NCBI GenBank assembly: GCA_037442205.1
Contig: JBBIQS010000069.1
Location: 1-44,486, forward strand
DNA: 44,486 nt
Direction: 5' to 3'
Origin: JBBIQS01 sp037442205
GTDB lineage: Bacteria; Myxococcota; Myxococcia; Myxococcales; UBA5297
Positions 1 to 9,110 of this stretch are shown here, in pieces (the first letter of the stretch is position 1; every line of letters begins with the position of its first letter). The notes under the pieces are model-generated. The model saw only the letters and a program-made list of their open reading frames with translations. It had not been told where the DNA came from and made no database searches. The translations under genes and the position numbers were made by a program.

Positions 1-295
1 CGCGCCGCTCGATCGCCAGCAGGGCGCGAGCGCGCAGCAGCTGCGACTCGGCCGACGCTCCCTGCAGCAGCTCGAGCGCGCGGGCCGGCTCGCCCGCCTC
101 AAGCAGTACCCGGCCGGCCAGCTGGCGCAACCCGTCGGGCTCCAGGGCGCTCAGCTCGCGCTCGCGCAGCAGCTCGGCGGCGCGGGCGAAGGCCTTGCGT
201 TGAACCAGCTCGGCCAGCAGCGCCTGCAGCAGCGGAAGGTTCTGGGGGCCGGCGCGCAGCGCGCCTGCCAGCGAATCGAGAGTGCTGTCGTCCAT
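1..295 (-). CDS. Helical-repeat (TPR-like) protein, N-terminal part only
   Basis: The gene starts with ATG at 295 and stays open for 98 codons until the window edge, so only the N-terminus is visible. The translation begins MDDSTLDSLAGALRAGP and then shows amphipathic helix pairs rich in Leu, Ala, Glu and Arg, such as PARALELLQGA, in the manner of tetratricopeptide repeats. No signal peptide or membrane segment is seen, so it is probably cytosolic. From memory, some AAA ATPases of Myxococcota begin with a helical segment of this kind, but the ATPase domain would lie outside the window and this is only a suggestion. No strong Shine-Dalgarno sequence precedes the ATG. The reading frame and its composition make it a real gene; the function is unknown. 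Confidence 0.7.
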   Translation of the reverse strand, partial: MDDSTLDSLAGALRAGPQNLPLLQALLAELVQRKAFARAAELLRERELSALEPDGLRQLAGRVLLEAGEPARALELLQGASAESQLLRARALLAIERR

Positions 296-420
296 GAAGG
301 TGGCAGTCTAGCCGGAATCGATCCGCCGGCGAGCGGAGCGCCGTCTTCCACTTCGCTCTGTCCACCCGCGGACGCTCGCGGCTCCTTCGGCGGCGGGGTG
401 CTCCCGCCGCCGAAAGAGAA

Positions 421-447
421 GGGCGCCCGCGAAGCCCGCGGACGCCC
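421..447 (-). terminator. Intrinsic terminator after the OmpA-family gene
   Basis: The arms GGGCGCCCGCG (421-431) and CGCGGACGCCC (437-447) pair over 11 positions with one mismatch around a 5-base loop. Read on the minus strand, the hairpin is followed by TTCTCTTT. It lies 26 bases beyond the stop codon at 473, the expected place for a terminator of that gene. Confidence 0.6.
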
Positions 448-472
448 TCTGGCACGGCCTGCGGCTGAGGCG

Positions 473-1303
473 CTACTGCTTGACCAGCTCGACGCGGCGG
501 TTCAAGGCCCGGCCGGAGTCGCTGTCGTTGGAGGCCACCGGCGAGTAGGGGCCGGCGCCGAAGGAGCCGAGCCGGTCCTCGGCAATCTTGTGCTTGGTGA
601 CGAAGGCATTGACCACCGCCGCCGCCCGGTCCTGGGAGAGCTTGAGGTTGGAGGCCGGGGAGCCCACGTTGTCGGTGTGCCCGACGACGTAGACCTTGAG
701 CGTCGGGTCCTTCTGCAGCAGCTTGACCACCTCGGCGATGGCGGCGTCGGACTCGGCCTTGAGATCGGCCTTGCCGGTGTCGAAGAAGATGCCGCCGACC
801 GCGGCGTGGCCGGTGGTCGCCAACCCGGTGGCCAGGACCTCGGCGTTGGCCACCACCGACTGCACCATCTCCTCCTTCTCGAGGACCAGCAGCCGGTACC
901 AGCTGTAGCCGGGGGCGTAGACCTTGACCCAGGTCTCCTTGCCGCCCGACTTCAGCACGATGTGCGACTCGCCCTTGTTGTCCTTGGTATCGAAGGTGAC
1001 CTTGCCGCCCAGCTTCTTGGCGGCGTTGGTGTAGTTGCGGCGGACCGCCAGCGGGCCGGGCTCGACCCCGGCGTTGGGCCGGTAGTCGATCTGGCACAGC
1101 TTGCCCTCCTGCGCCTTCTCCTTGCCCTTCTCGTCGATGAACTTCTCGGCGGCGAAGTCGGTGCACGAGTAGTCGGCGATGAAGAAACCCGGCATACGGG
1201 TGAACAGCGAGGGGTCCTTGCTGTCCTTCAGATCCTCTCCCGCGCCGGCCGCCAGGGGCGCCAACGCAATCGAGAGTGCGGCGACCACGGTTCGCACGTG
1301 CAT
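473..1303 (-). CDS. Exported OmpA-family peptidoglycan-binding protein
   Basis: This 276-residue protein opens with a cleavable signal peptide (MHVRTVVAALSIALAPLAAG, then AGEDL) and ends in an OmpA C-terminal domain over about residues 170-276. The diagnostic stretch includes FFDTGKADLK, the core VVGHTDNVGS and the helix NLKLSQDRAAAVVNAF, followed by NRRVELVKQ at the C-terminus. In this family the Asp and Arg of the TD...R pattern bind diaminopimelate in peptidoglycan, so the protein most likely anchors an outer-membrane or periplasmic component to the wall. The first 150 residues have no transmembrane beta-barrel pattern that I recognise, so it is not classical OmpA. The start is supported by GGAGGAAG six bases before the ATG. 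It appears to be transcribed alone and ends at the hairpin at 421-447. Confidence 0.9.
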   Translation of the reverse strand: MHVRTVVAALSIALAPLAAGAGEDLKDSKDPSLFTRMPGFFIADYSCTDFAAEKFIDEKGKEKAQEGKLCQIDYRPNAGVEPGPLAVRRNYTNAAKKLGGKVTFDTKDNKGESHIVLKSGGKETWVKVYAPGYSWYRLLVLEKEEMVQSVVANAEVLATGLATTGHAAVGGIFFDTGKADLKAESDAAIAEVVKLLQKDPTLKVYVVGHTDNVGSPASNLKLSQDRAAAVVNAFVTKHKIAEDRLGSFGAGPYSPVASNDSDSGRALNRRVELVKQ

Positions 1304-1498
1304 GTTCTTCCTCCGGTGTGAGAGGCGAAACTAGAGCCGACGCGGCTGGCGAAGTAAAGGTGGCACAGCGGCCCGCCGCTAGACTTTGCGCTCTCCGACG
1401 TCAAGGCCAGGGGCGGCAGGTCCAGAACAACAACAACCGTTAGCGAACCTCAGTAAGCATAAACCAACGCACCGCGTCGGCCAATGCGAATAAAACCG

Positions 1499-1528
1499 TT
1501 GCACGCCAGCCTTTCGATGATGGATACT
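1499..1528 (+). promoter_or_regulatory. Possible promoter of the beta-helix lipoprotein gene
   Basis: TTGCAC (1499-1504) and GATACT (1523-1528) are separated by 18 bases and resemble weak -35 and -10 boxes. They lie about 35 bases upstream of the start at 1563 in a locally AT-richer stretch. The match is only partial, so the call is tentative. Confidence 0.25.
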
Positions 1529-1562
1529 CCCGAACAGTCGATCTCGTCGACAGGGAGGAATC

Positions 1563-3716
1563 ATGACAGATCATAAGACACAATCGGAAGCGTCAGCGAC
1601 CACTGCAGCCAAGCCCCTGGACCGCAGGGAGCTAATTACTAGCCTGCTGGGCGCCGCGGGCGTGGTTGGCCTCGCTTCGGCTTGCGGGCCCGCGCCGGAG
1701 ACTTCATTAGGACAATCCAAGCAAGCACTGATCGGAAGCATTCTAACTTGCGACTCACTCGCCGAGCTCAGAACCATCTCTCCCAATTTCACCTACACGA
1801 CGAAGACCGTCGTCGTTACGGCCCACACCACGGAGGGCGACGGCGGCGGGGGAGTGTTCACTTGGGATTCCACTCTCGGCACTGAGGACAACGGTACCAC
1901 AGTTGTCCCAAACCCCAACCCTTACAATGGCTGCTGGAGGCGGATTTTCAGCGGCGACATTGACGTTCGGTGGTTTGGAGCCAAGACAGACACTGCCCCC
2001 AACGACACAGCAGCTGCGGACGCCAATACCGCAGCCATCCAGGCAGCCATCGACTCGGCAAAACCAAATTCTACGGTCCAGATTAGAGGATTCAAAGGGC
2101 CGAGGCGCATAAGGCTCTCTGGCATCTACACCATCAGTGGGCCCATCAAGCTCTACTCGGGCATCCATCTCCTCGGAGATTGGGGAACCACGCTCAAGAC
2201 GTCCAGCGGCTTCACCGGGACCTGCATGATCCAGGGCTCCTCAGAGGGAGTTCCCGGCGAAGCAACATTCTGCGATCCCTTCATCATCGAGGAGATTCTG
2301 TTCGACGCCCCCGCAGGATCGGGAATCTGGGTTTACAAAGGGATACAGATACCCAACAGCGTGACCGCCGGAATCTTCAAGAATATCGGCTTTTTCGGAC
2401 CGTATGGTCTCGATTTGGCGAGTTCTTATGCCCAGGGTTGCCACGTCAATGGGCTTCAAGCTCTCGGCGAAGTCGAACAACTTCTTCACATCAAAGGCAA
2501 CTGGAACCTGTTCGAACGGATCGACAAGGAAGGCTCCACCGGACACTCTAACGAACCCTATATTCTGATTGAGGGTCACGCACTGGGCCCAAGCGACTGC
2601 AACACATTCCGCTGCGTGCTAATTGAACAGGCCACCTCTCCAAACAAGACGGCATTCAAGGCCGACAATACCTATGGCTTGACGATCGAAGACTTCTGGA
2701 CGGAAACAACACAAACCGACGGCTACGCCCTCCGCCTTAACACTTGCCAAGGCTTCGAGATTCGCGGAAGATTCGGAATTATTGGGACAACTTTTGGACT
2801 CAAAGTCAAGGTTTCGGGAGGCAGCTGGGGACACATCGAGACCTTCAACAACAACGGAGAGAACGCTCCGTACCTAGAGGCCTTGGAGGTCGAACCGTCG
2901 TCGTCTGTCGAGATTGGGCGCGTCGTCAGTCGATACCTCGCTCGGTCATTTCCTCTCGACAGATCTCACAGCATCAAGGCCAACACCCTCATTGGCGCTT
3001 CAGTTTTTGGAACAGCAGCGGCGGGCTCCGTCCCCGCTCTACGACCGAGGAACTCCCGTCCCCAGAACCTTCTGCCAAATCCCTCTTGGGAGGCTGGGGC
3101 TCAAGGCTGGATTGCCTGGGGAGGTGGGAGCTTCCAATCATTACGATCGCCCGATTTCCTTGCATCAGAAGTCGCCCCGGGGCAGATGATGCATTACAAG
3201 CCACCGGCCCAGGATTTTACCCAGCAAGCCATCACGATCCCCCCTCAATGGATCGGTCGAACGATGACGTTCTCCTTCCTCGGAAATGTCGTCGGCGCAG
3301 GCCTTCTTAGCCCTGGCGTCCTTGGCTGTGGCATTGACTCCGGATGTGGATACAGCCAGTCGCAGCAGGCCGACGGGTGGACGCTGCAATCTTTCTCATT
3401 CCAGCCCCAGACCGCAGGGACTCTATATGTTGGATTCTGGGTTAACGCTGCCGCACCCGGCGTCACAGACGTCTATATCGACGAATGCTGCCTCGCATTC
3501 GGCGACGAGGCTCATCCCGCCGGCGGCCAATTCCAAGAGCTGATGCTGGGAACCCAGACCGTCCTCAGCGCGACGTCCGCGCCAACCACCGGCACCTGGA
3601 AGGCAGGCACCGTCGTCTTCAATCCCGCGCCGACAGCCGGCGGATTCCTAGGCTGGGTCTGTGTTTCTCCCGGCACCCCGGGTACCTGGAAGACGTTCGG
3701 CCCAATATCGGCATAG
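1563..3716 (+). CDS. Tat-exported lipoprotein with tailspike-like pectate-lyase beta-helix
   Basis: The 717-residue product has an N-terminal Tat-like motif (LDRRELITSLLGAAGVVGLA) running into a lipobox ending ASAC, so it is probably exported folded and lipidated at Cys41. Residues about 130-480 look like a right-handed beta-helix of the pectate-lyase 3 superfamily; the entry signature DVRWFGAKTD followed by NTAAIQAAIDSA is typical of phage tailspikes and polysaccharide-cleaving enzymes. Residues about 505-645 look like a carbohydrate-binding beta-sandwich (NLLPNPSWEAGAQGW). The C-terminus carries a GTW...GWVCVSPGTPGTW motif seen in phage tail fibres. An excellent Shine-Dalgarno (GGGAGGAA) precedes the ATG. 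The gene is clearly poorer in GC than its neighbours and uses codons they avoid, which suggests acquisition. Substrate unknown; a surface glycan is the natural guess. Confidence 0.8.
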   Translation: MTDHKTQSEASATTAAKPLDRRELITSLLGAAGVVGLASACGPAPETSLGQSKQALIGSILTCDSLAELRTISPNFTYTTKTVVVTAHTTEGDGGGGVFTWDSTLGTEDNGTTVVPNPNPYNGCWRRIFSGDIDVRWFGAKTDTAPNDTAAADANTAAIQAAIDSAKPNSTVQIRGFKGPRRIRLSGIYTISGPIKLYSGIHLLGDWGTTLKTSSGFTGTCMIQGSSEGVPGEATFCDPFIIEEILFDAPAGSGIWVYKGIQIPNSVTAGIFKNIGFFGPYGLDLASSYAQGCHVNGLQALGEVEQLLHIKGNWNLFERIDKEGSTGHSNEPYILIEGHALGPSDCNTFRCVLIEQATSPNKTAFKADNTYGLTIEDFWTETTQTDGYALRLNTCQGFEIRGRFGIIGTTFGLKVKVSGGSWGHIETFNNNGENAPYLEALEVEPSSSVEIGRVVSRYLARSFPLDRSHSIKANTLIGASVFGTAAAGSVPALRPRNSRPQNLLPNPSWEAGAQGWIAWGGGSFQSLRSPDFLASEVAPGQMMHYKPPAQDFTQQAITIPPQWIGRTMTFSFLGNVVGAGLLSPGVLGCGIDSGCGYSQSQQADGWTLQSFSFQPQTAGTLYVGFWVNAAAPGVTDVYIDECCLAFGDEAHPAGGQFQELMLGTQTVLSATSAPTTGTWKAGTVVFNPAPTAGGFLGWVCVSPGTPGTWKTFGPISA

Positions 3717-3737
3717 CTGGCGTTCACAGGCTGCTTG

Positions 3738-3784
3738 CCGCCCTGCTGCCTGGACGAATCCCAGGCAGTAGGGCGGTTTCTCTT
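3738..3784 (+). terminator. Strong intrinsic terminator
   Basis: CCGCCCTGCTGCCTGG (3738-3753) pairs with CCAGGCAGTAGGGCGG (3761-3776) over all 16 positions (one G-U pair), with a 7-base loop, followed by TTTCTCTT. It starts 21 bases after the stop of the beta-helix gene, isolating that gene and showing that the kinase downstream has its own promoter. Confidence 0.85.
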
Positions 3785-3842
3785 CTGGCAGCCGATTTCC
3801 CTCTCCCCCGCCCTACCTCGGCGGCTACGCTCACCTCAAGCC

Positions 3843-5138
3843 ATGCCCGCCGCCGCCCCCACTCTCCGCTCCCGCCTCGCCGCTCCGCGGCTGGACTTCG
3901 CCAGCTTCCGGCGCCAAGAGAGCGTCCAGATCCTCCTCAACCTGGCGGTGATGGTCGGGCTGATGAGCCTGCACGCCCTCTTCCGCCCGATCGTCGGCAA
4001 GCTCTCGCTCGGGGCCAGCATCGCCTTCGCGGCGCGCTTCGCCATGCAGCTCGCCGAGCTGGCGCTGCTCCATCGCCGCCGGGCCAGCCTCTCGCCGCGC
4101 GCCGTCTTCGGGTACGCGCGCTTCTCCATCGCCGCCAACATCGCCTTCGCCCTGCTGGTCTCGGCGCTGGCCAGCGGCCCGGAGAACCACTACGTCGTGC
4201 TGATGGTGATCCCGGTGATCGCCGCCGCCTTCCGCCTGTCGCTCCCCGGGCTGGCGCTGGTGGTGGCCGCGGTGATCACCCTCACCGTCCGCCAGGTGTG
4301 GGTCCTGCTGCCCCGGTTGCCGCAGGCCGAGCTGGTCGAGTCCTTCGAGGCCACCACCGTCTCGCTGATCTTCCTGGTGGTGGCCGCGGTCTGCCGCTTG
4401 ATGGCCGAGCTGGTCTGGCACCGCGAGCGCGAGCTGGAGCGCAGCCTCGACGAGCTGGCCGCCGCCCGCGACAAGCTGGTCGCCGAGGAGAAGCTGGCCG
4501 CCGTCGGCCGCCTCGCCGCCGCCATCGCCCACGAGATCCGCAACCCGGTCGGCCTCATCGCCAGCTCGGTCGCCGCCGCCTCCCGCCCCCAGGCCTCTCC
4601 CGAGCTGCGCGAGGAGGTCTTCGACATCCTGAAGAAGGAGTCGGCCCGGCTGCAGAAGATGACCGAGGACTTCCTCTCCTACGCCCGCGCTCGCCCGCCC
4701 GAGCGCCGCCCAACCCTCCCCGCCGATTGCCTGGGCCTGGTGCTGGGACTTGCCAAGGCCAAGGCCGCCGACGCCAGCATCGCCCTCACCGCCTCCCCGG
4801 CGCCCGAGAGCCCGGTCGCCCTCGATCCCTTCCAGATCCAGCAGGCCCTGCTCAACCTGGTCCTCAACGCCCTCGACGCCACTCCGCGCGGCGGCGAGGT
4901 CCGGCTGTCGGCCCGGGTGGAAGCCGAGGTGCTGGTCCTCGGGGTCGAGGGCACCGGCGAGCCGATCCCTCCCGAGGTCGTGGGGCGGCTGGGCGAGCCC
5001 TTCTTCTCGACCAAGCCGGCGGGAAGCGGGCTGGGGCTGGCCATCGCCCGCAAGGTGGCGCTGGCCCACGGCGGCGAGCTGCGGCTGGCGGAGAACTCCC
5101 GTGGCCGCGTGCGCTTCGAAATCTCGGTGCGGCAGTAA
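3843..5138 (+). CDS. Membrane sensor histidine kinase with altered ATP-binding motif
   Basis: A 431-residue kinase whose first 190 residues form about six membrane helices with little periplasmic sequence, so it may sense a membrane or intracellular state. A short coiled coil (195-220) leads to the HisKA motif AAIAHEIRNP with phosphoacceptor His230. The catalytic domain has an N-box (LLNLVLNALDA, Asn338/Asn342) and an intact lid/G2 region (GEPFFSTKPAGSGLGLA). The G1 box reads LVLGVEGTGEPIPPE where the family has LVLxVxDTGPGIPPE, so the adenine-binding Asp is Gly370 and the second glycine is Pro. I placed the start at ATG 3843; an in-frame TTG at 3735 would put coding sequence inside the terminator. 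Nine bases separate it from the response regulator, so the two form an NtrB/NtrC-like pair. Confidence 0.88.
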   Translation: MPAAAPTLRSRLAAPRLDFASFRRQESVQILLNLAVMVGLMSLHALFRPIVGKLSLGASIAFAARFAMQLAELALLHRRRASLSPRAVFGYARFSIAANIAFALLVSALASGPENHYVVLMVIPVIAAAFRLSLPGLALVVAAVITLTVRQVWVLLPRLPQAELVESFEATTVSLIFLVVAAVCRLMAELVWHRERELERSLDELAAARDKLVAEEKLAAVGRLAAAIAHEIRNPVGLIASSVAAASRPQASPELREEVFDILKKESARLQKMTEDFLSYARARPPERRPTLPADCLGLVLGLAKAKAADASIALTASPAPESPVALDPFQIQQALLNLVLNALDATPRGGEVRLSARVEAEVLVLGVEGTGEPIPPEVVGRLGEPFFSTKPAGSGLGLAIARKVALAHGGELRLAENSRGRVRFEISVRQ

Positions 5139-5147
5139 GGAGAGGCC

Positions 5148-6524
<1,377 letters not shown>

Positions 6525-6541
6525 GGCTCAGTGGCGCTTCG

Positions 6542-6573
6542 CCCGGCGCCCGCGGGATTACGCGGACGCCGGG
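6542..6573. terminator. Hairpin between convergent genes
   Basis: CCCGGCGCCCGCG (6542-6554) pairs with CGCGGACGCCGGG (6561-6573) over 13 positions with one mismatch and a 6-base loop. It lies between the ends of the response regulator (6524) and the converging RCC1 gene (6586). There is no T-run on either side, so it may work as a rho-independent-like barrier in both directions. Its core resembles the hairpin at 421-447. Confidence 0.5.
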
Positions 6574-6585
6574 CAGACGAACCAG

Positions 6586-8160
6586 CTACAGCCCGGGCAC
6601 CTGCTGGTAGACGGCCACCACTCGAGTGTTGCCCAGCTCGGCCGCATCCTCGGCCAGGCCCAGCTTGGAGTTGGAGTTGTAGCCGGTCGCCCAGACGGTG
6701 CCGTCGGACTTGAGCGCGATCGCCTGGCGCCAGGCGGCGCCGACCCCGACCACCTCAGTGAGGTTGGCGACCTGCTTCGGGGCCATCTGCGTGTTGAGAT
6801 CGGTGAACTGTTGGTTGCAGGTGGTGCTCACCCCGGTGGTGCCGTCGCCCACGATCCCGGAGCTGTTGTCGCCCCAGGCCCACATCGTCCCGTCGGCCCT
6901 GGCGGCGACCCCGAACCGCGAGCCGGCGGCCACCGCCACGACCTGGTCGAGACCGGTCACCGCGCCCGGGGTCCGCGGGCCGTCGTGGCAGACGCCGTTG
7001 CCCAGCTCTCCGCTCATGGTGTCGCCCCACGAGGTCAGGGTCCCGCCCTGGTCGATCGAGTAGCCCTGGTCCATGCCGGCGGCGATGGCCTTGGCCCCCG
7101 GCGCGCCGACCGCGGTGGGCGTCAGGTAGAAGTTCGCTGCCGGCTGCGGCTGGCCGATCTGCCCGCCGCGGTTGTAGCCCCAGGCCCAGACCGTCCCGTC
7201 TGTCTTGAGCGCCAGCGACCAGTTGGCGCCGCCGTCGAGCGCGGCGACGCCGCTCAGCCCGGCGATCTCCACCGGATCCTTCTGCGGAGTCGCCTGGTCC
7301 CCGCTGCCGGCCTCGCCCCAGCCGTTCTTGCCCCAGCCCATCACCTTGCCGTCGCTGCGCAGCGCCAGGGCGTGGCTGTCCCCGGTGGCCACCGCCACCA
7401 CCTGCACCCCTGCCGGCAGGGTGACCTTGCCCGGTTCCAGGGCCGCGCCGCTGGCGGTTCCCCGGCCGCACTCGCCGTTCACGTTGCCGCCCCAGGTCCA
7501 GACGCTGCCGTCCTCCAGGGCCGCCAGGGCGAACTGATAACCGACCGCCATCGACACCACCTTGCCGCCCAGGTCGAGCTTCTCGGGGATCGTCGAGTCG
7601 GCCTTGTGGAAGATGGCGGCATTGAGCGGGTCGCCCCAGGTCCACAGCGTGCCGTCCTCGTCGCGCGACAGCGACAGCCCCTCGCCGGTGGCCACCGCCA
7701 CCGTCTTGGACTTGGTGGTGAAGGTCACCTGGCAAGCGGGGATGGCCGTGCCGCCCGGACCGACCAATCCCTCGACGGCCAGGGTGTAGCTCGTGGTGTA
7801 GGCCAGCTGCTGCGCGGGCTTGAACTTGAAGGTCGTGGGGTTGCCGCCGCAGCTCGCCGGGCCCAGCGCGATCGCCTGCCCGCCCTGCCAGAGCGTCAGT
7901 TTCGGGGCGGCGTTGGCGGCGCAATCGGTCTGCCCGCTCAGGGTCACCACCATCGACATCATCCGCAGGGTCCGGGCCTCCTGGTCGGCGGGCGAGACCG
8001 ACTTGACGTACAGGCCGGCGGCCGCGGGGACTCCGCAGGCCGGCAGCGGAATCCCGGCATCGGCTCCGGCGTCGGCTGCCGCCGGATTGTCTTCGCCTGG
8101 GCAGGCGCACAGCAGGGCAAGCGAAAGGCCCAAGAACGGCCCGAGGACGGACGTCTTCAT
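6586..8160 (-). CDS. RCC1-repeat beta-propeller lipoprotein
   Basis: The 524-residue protein starts MKTSVLGPFLGLSLALLCAC, a lipoprotein signal with Cys at about residue 20, followed by a short Asp/Ala linker. Residues about 30-160 look like a bacterial Ig-like (Big_5-type) domain (SVSPAD, then TTSYTLAVEGL). The rest holds seven RCC1 units of about 50 residues, each with an xLxxDGTVWxWGxN core, for instance SLALKTDGTVWAWGYN and AIALKSDGTVWATGYN, predicting a seven-bladed propeller. In bacteria such proteins are generally surface-exposed and of unknown ligand. The start is fixed by GGAGGAGATC directly before the ATG; an upstream in-frame extension to 8286 lacks this and would bury the lipobox. 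It converges with the response regulator and diverges from the rubrerythrin operon. Confidence 0.88.
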   Translation of the reverse strand: MKTSVLGPFLGLSLALLCACPGEDNPAAADAGADAGIPLPACGVPAAAGLYVKSVSPADQEARTLRMMSMVVTLSGQTDCAANAAPKLTLWQGGQAIALGPASCGGNPTTFKFKPAQQLAYTTSYTLAVEGLVGPGGTAIPACQVTFTTKSKTVAVATGEGLSLSRDEDGTLWTWGDPLNAAIFHKADSTIPEKLDLGGKVVSMAVGYQFALAALEDGSVWTWGGNVNGECGRGTASGAALEPGKVTLPAGVQVVAVATGDSHALALRSDGKVMGWGKNGWGEAGSGDQATPQKDPVEIAGLSGVAALDGGANWSLALKTDGTVWAWGYNRGGQIGQPQPAANFYLTPTAVGAPGAKAIAAGMDQGYSIDQGGTLTSWGDTMSGELGNGVCHDGPRTPGAVTGLDQVVAVAAGSRFGVAARADGTMWAWGDNSSGIVGDGTTGVSTTCNQQFTDLNTQMAPKQVANLTEVVGVGAAWRQAIALKSDGTVWATGYNSNSKLGLAEDAAELGNTRVVAVYQQVPGL

Positions 8161-8430
8161 GATCTCCTCCGCGGCTGGAAGTGCCGCCAGGAGTAGCGCA
8201 CGCCTCACACCGTCTGTGTTAGTCACTTTCTCTAATAGGCAAGAGAACTTGGGCTTGGACGCCCGCCGGCTGTCGGGTCCTCGCATCGCGCGGCGCGGTT
8301 AGCACGAGGGGCACGCGCAAGGACGCCACGGCCCACTGCGCCTCTTCCCCGTCAAAGCCTCCGGACGCCGCGTCCGAGAATTCGGACGCCCCAGCTCCCG
8401 CCCGAGGGCATCTTCCCTCTGGAAGCGCGG

Positions 8431-8446
8431 TGGCACGCCGCCCGCA
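8431..8446 (+). promoter_or_regulatory. Candidate sigma54 promoter of the rubrerythrin operon
   Basis: TGGCACGCCGCCCGCA has a perfect -24 element (TGGCACG) and a GC dinucleotide at the proper -12 spacing, though CCGC replaces the usual TTGC. It sits 52 bases before the ATG at 8483, allowing a leader of about 25 bases. The 322-base divergent region 8161-8482 also contains the palindrome GGACGCCGCGTCC. Two kilobases away lies a sigma54 activator, which makes the reading plausible but unproven. Confidence 0.35.
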
Positions 8447-8482
8447 CCAGCTCCTCGCGAACCCTCACGACTGGAGCTGAAG

Positions 8483-9082
8483 ATGAAGATTCTCGCGCTC
8501 GCTGCCGCATTCGCCGTCGGCCTGGCCGGTTCCCCGGCCTTCGCCGCCAGCACCCTCGACAACCTGCAGGCCGCCTTCAACGGCGAGACCAACGCCCGCG
8601 CCAAGTACCTGCTCTTCGCCAAGAAGGCCGATCAGGAAGGCTATCCGCAGGCCGCCCGCCTCTTCCGCGCCGCCGCCCGCGCCGAGCAGATCCACGCCAA
8701 CAACCACGCCGCGGTGATCGAGAAGCTGGGCGCCAACCCCAAGGCCGAGGTCAAGCCGGCCGAGGTCAAGTCCACCAAGGAGAACCTGCAGGCGGCCATC
8801 GCCGGCGAGAGCTACGAGCGCGACATCATGTACCCGGAGTTCCTGGCCCGGGCCCGCAAGGACGGCAACGCCGACGCGGTGCGCTCCTTCAACCTGGCCA
8901 AGACCGCCGAGGCCGAGCACGCCAAGCTCTACCAGGAGGCGGTGGATAATTTGGAGGTGATGAAGAAGGCCGACACCTCGATCTACGTCTGCGGCGTCTG
9001 CGGCTACACCACCAAGACCCTGCCCGCCGAGCGCTGCCCGTCGTCGTTCAGCGCCAAGGAAAAGTTCGAGTCCATCCAGTAG
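8483..9082 (+). CDS. Exported rubrerythrin lacking one rubredoxin cysteine
   Basis: The 199-residue protein has a clear signal peptide (MKILALAAAFAVGLAGSPAF, cleaved near AFA-AS), unusual because rubrerythrins are normally cytoplasmic peroxide reductases. The four-helix diiron domain (about 24-155) shows the expected ligands: Glu35 in NGETNARAKY, Glu68/His71 in AEQIHANNH, Glu109 in AGESYERD, and Glu143/His146 in AEAEHAKLY. The C-terminal rubredoxin-like domain has the first pair, CGVC (170-173), but the second reads CPSS (185-188) instead of CPxC. One of the four iron ligands is therefore replaced by Ser188, so the iron site may be altered or absent and the usual electron path impaired. It is followed 28 bases later by the DUF2231 gene, suggesting co-transcription. 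Confidence 0.92.
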   Translation: MKILALAAAFAVGLAGSPAFAASTLDNLQAAFNGETNARAKYLLFAKKADQEGYPQAARLFRAAARAEQIHANNHAAVIEKLGANPKAEVKPAEVKSTKENLQAAIAGESYERDIMYPEFLARARKDGNADAVRSFNLAKTAEAEHAKLYQEAVDNLEVMKKADTSIYVCGVCGYTTKTLPAERCPSSFSAKEKFESIQ

Positions 9083-9110
9083 TCGTCTCCATCCCGAGAG
9101 GCCCCTGACC

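Noticed and set aside
3735..3842. TTG start giving the histidine kinase 36 extra residues
   Set aside because: It would place coding sequence over a strong intrinsic terminator (3738-3784) and has no ribosome site; ATG 3843 is preferred.
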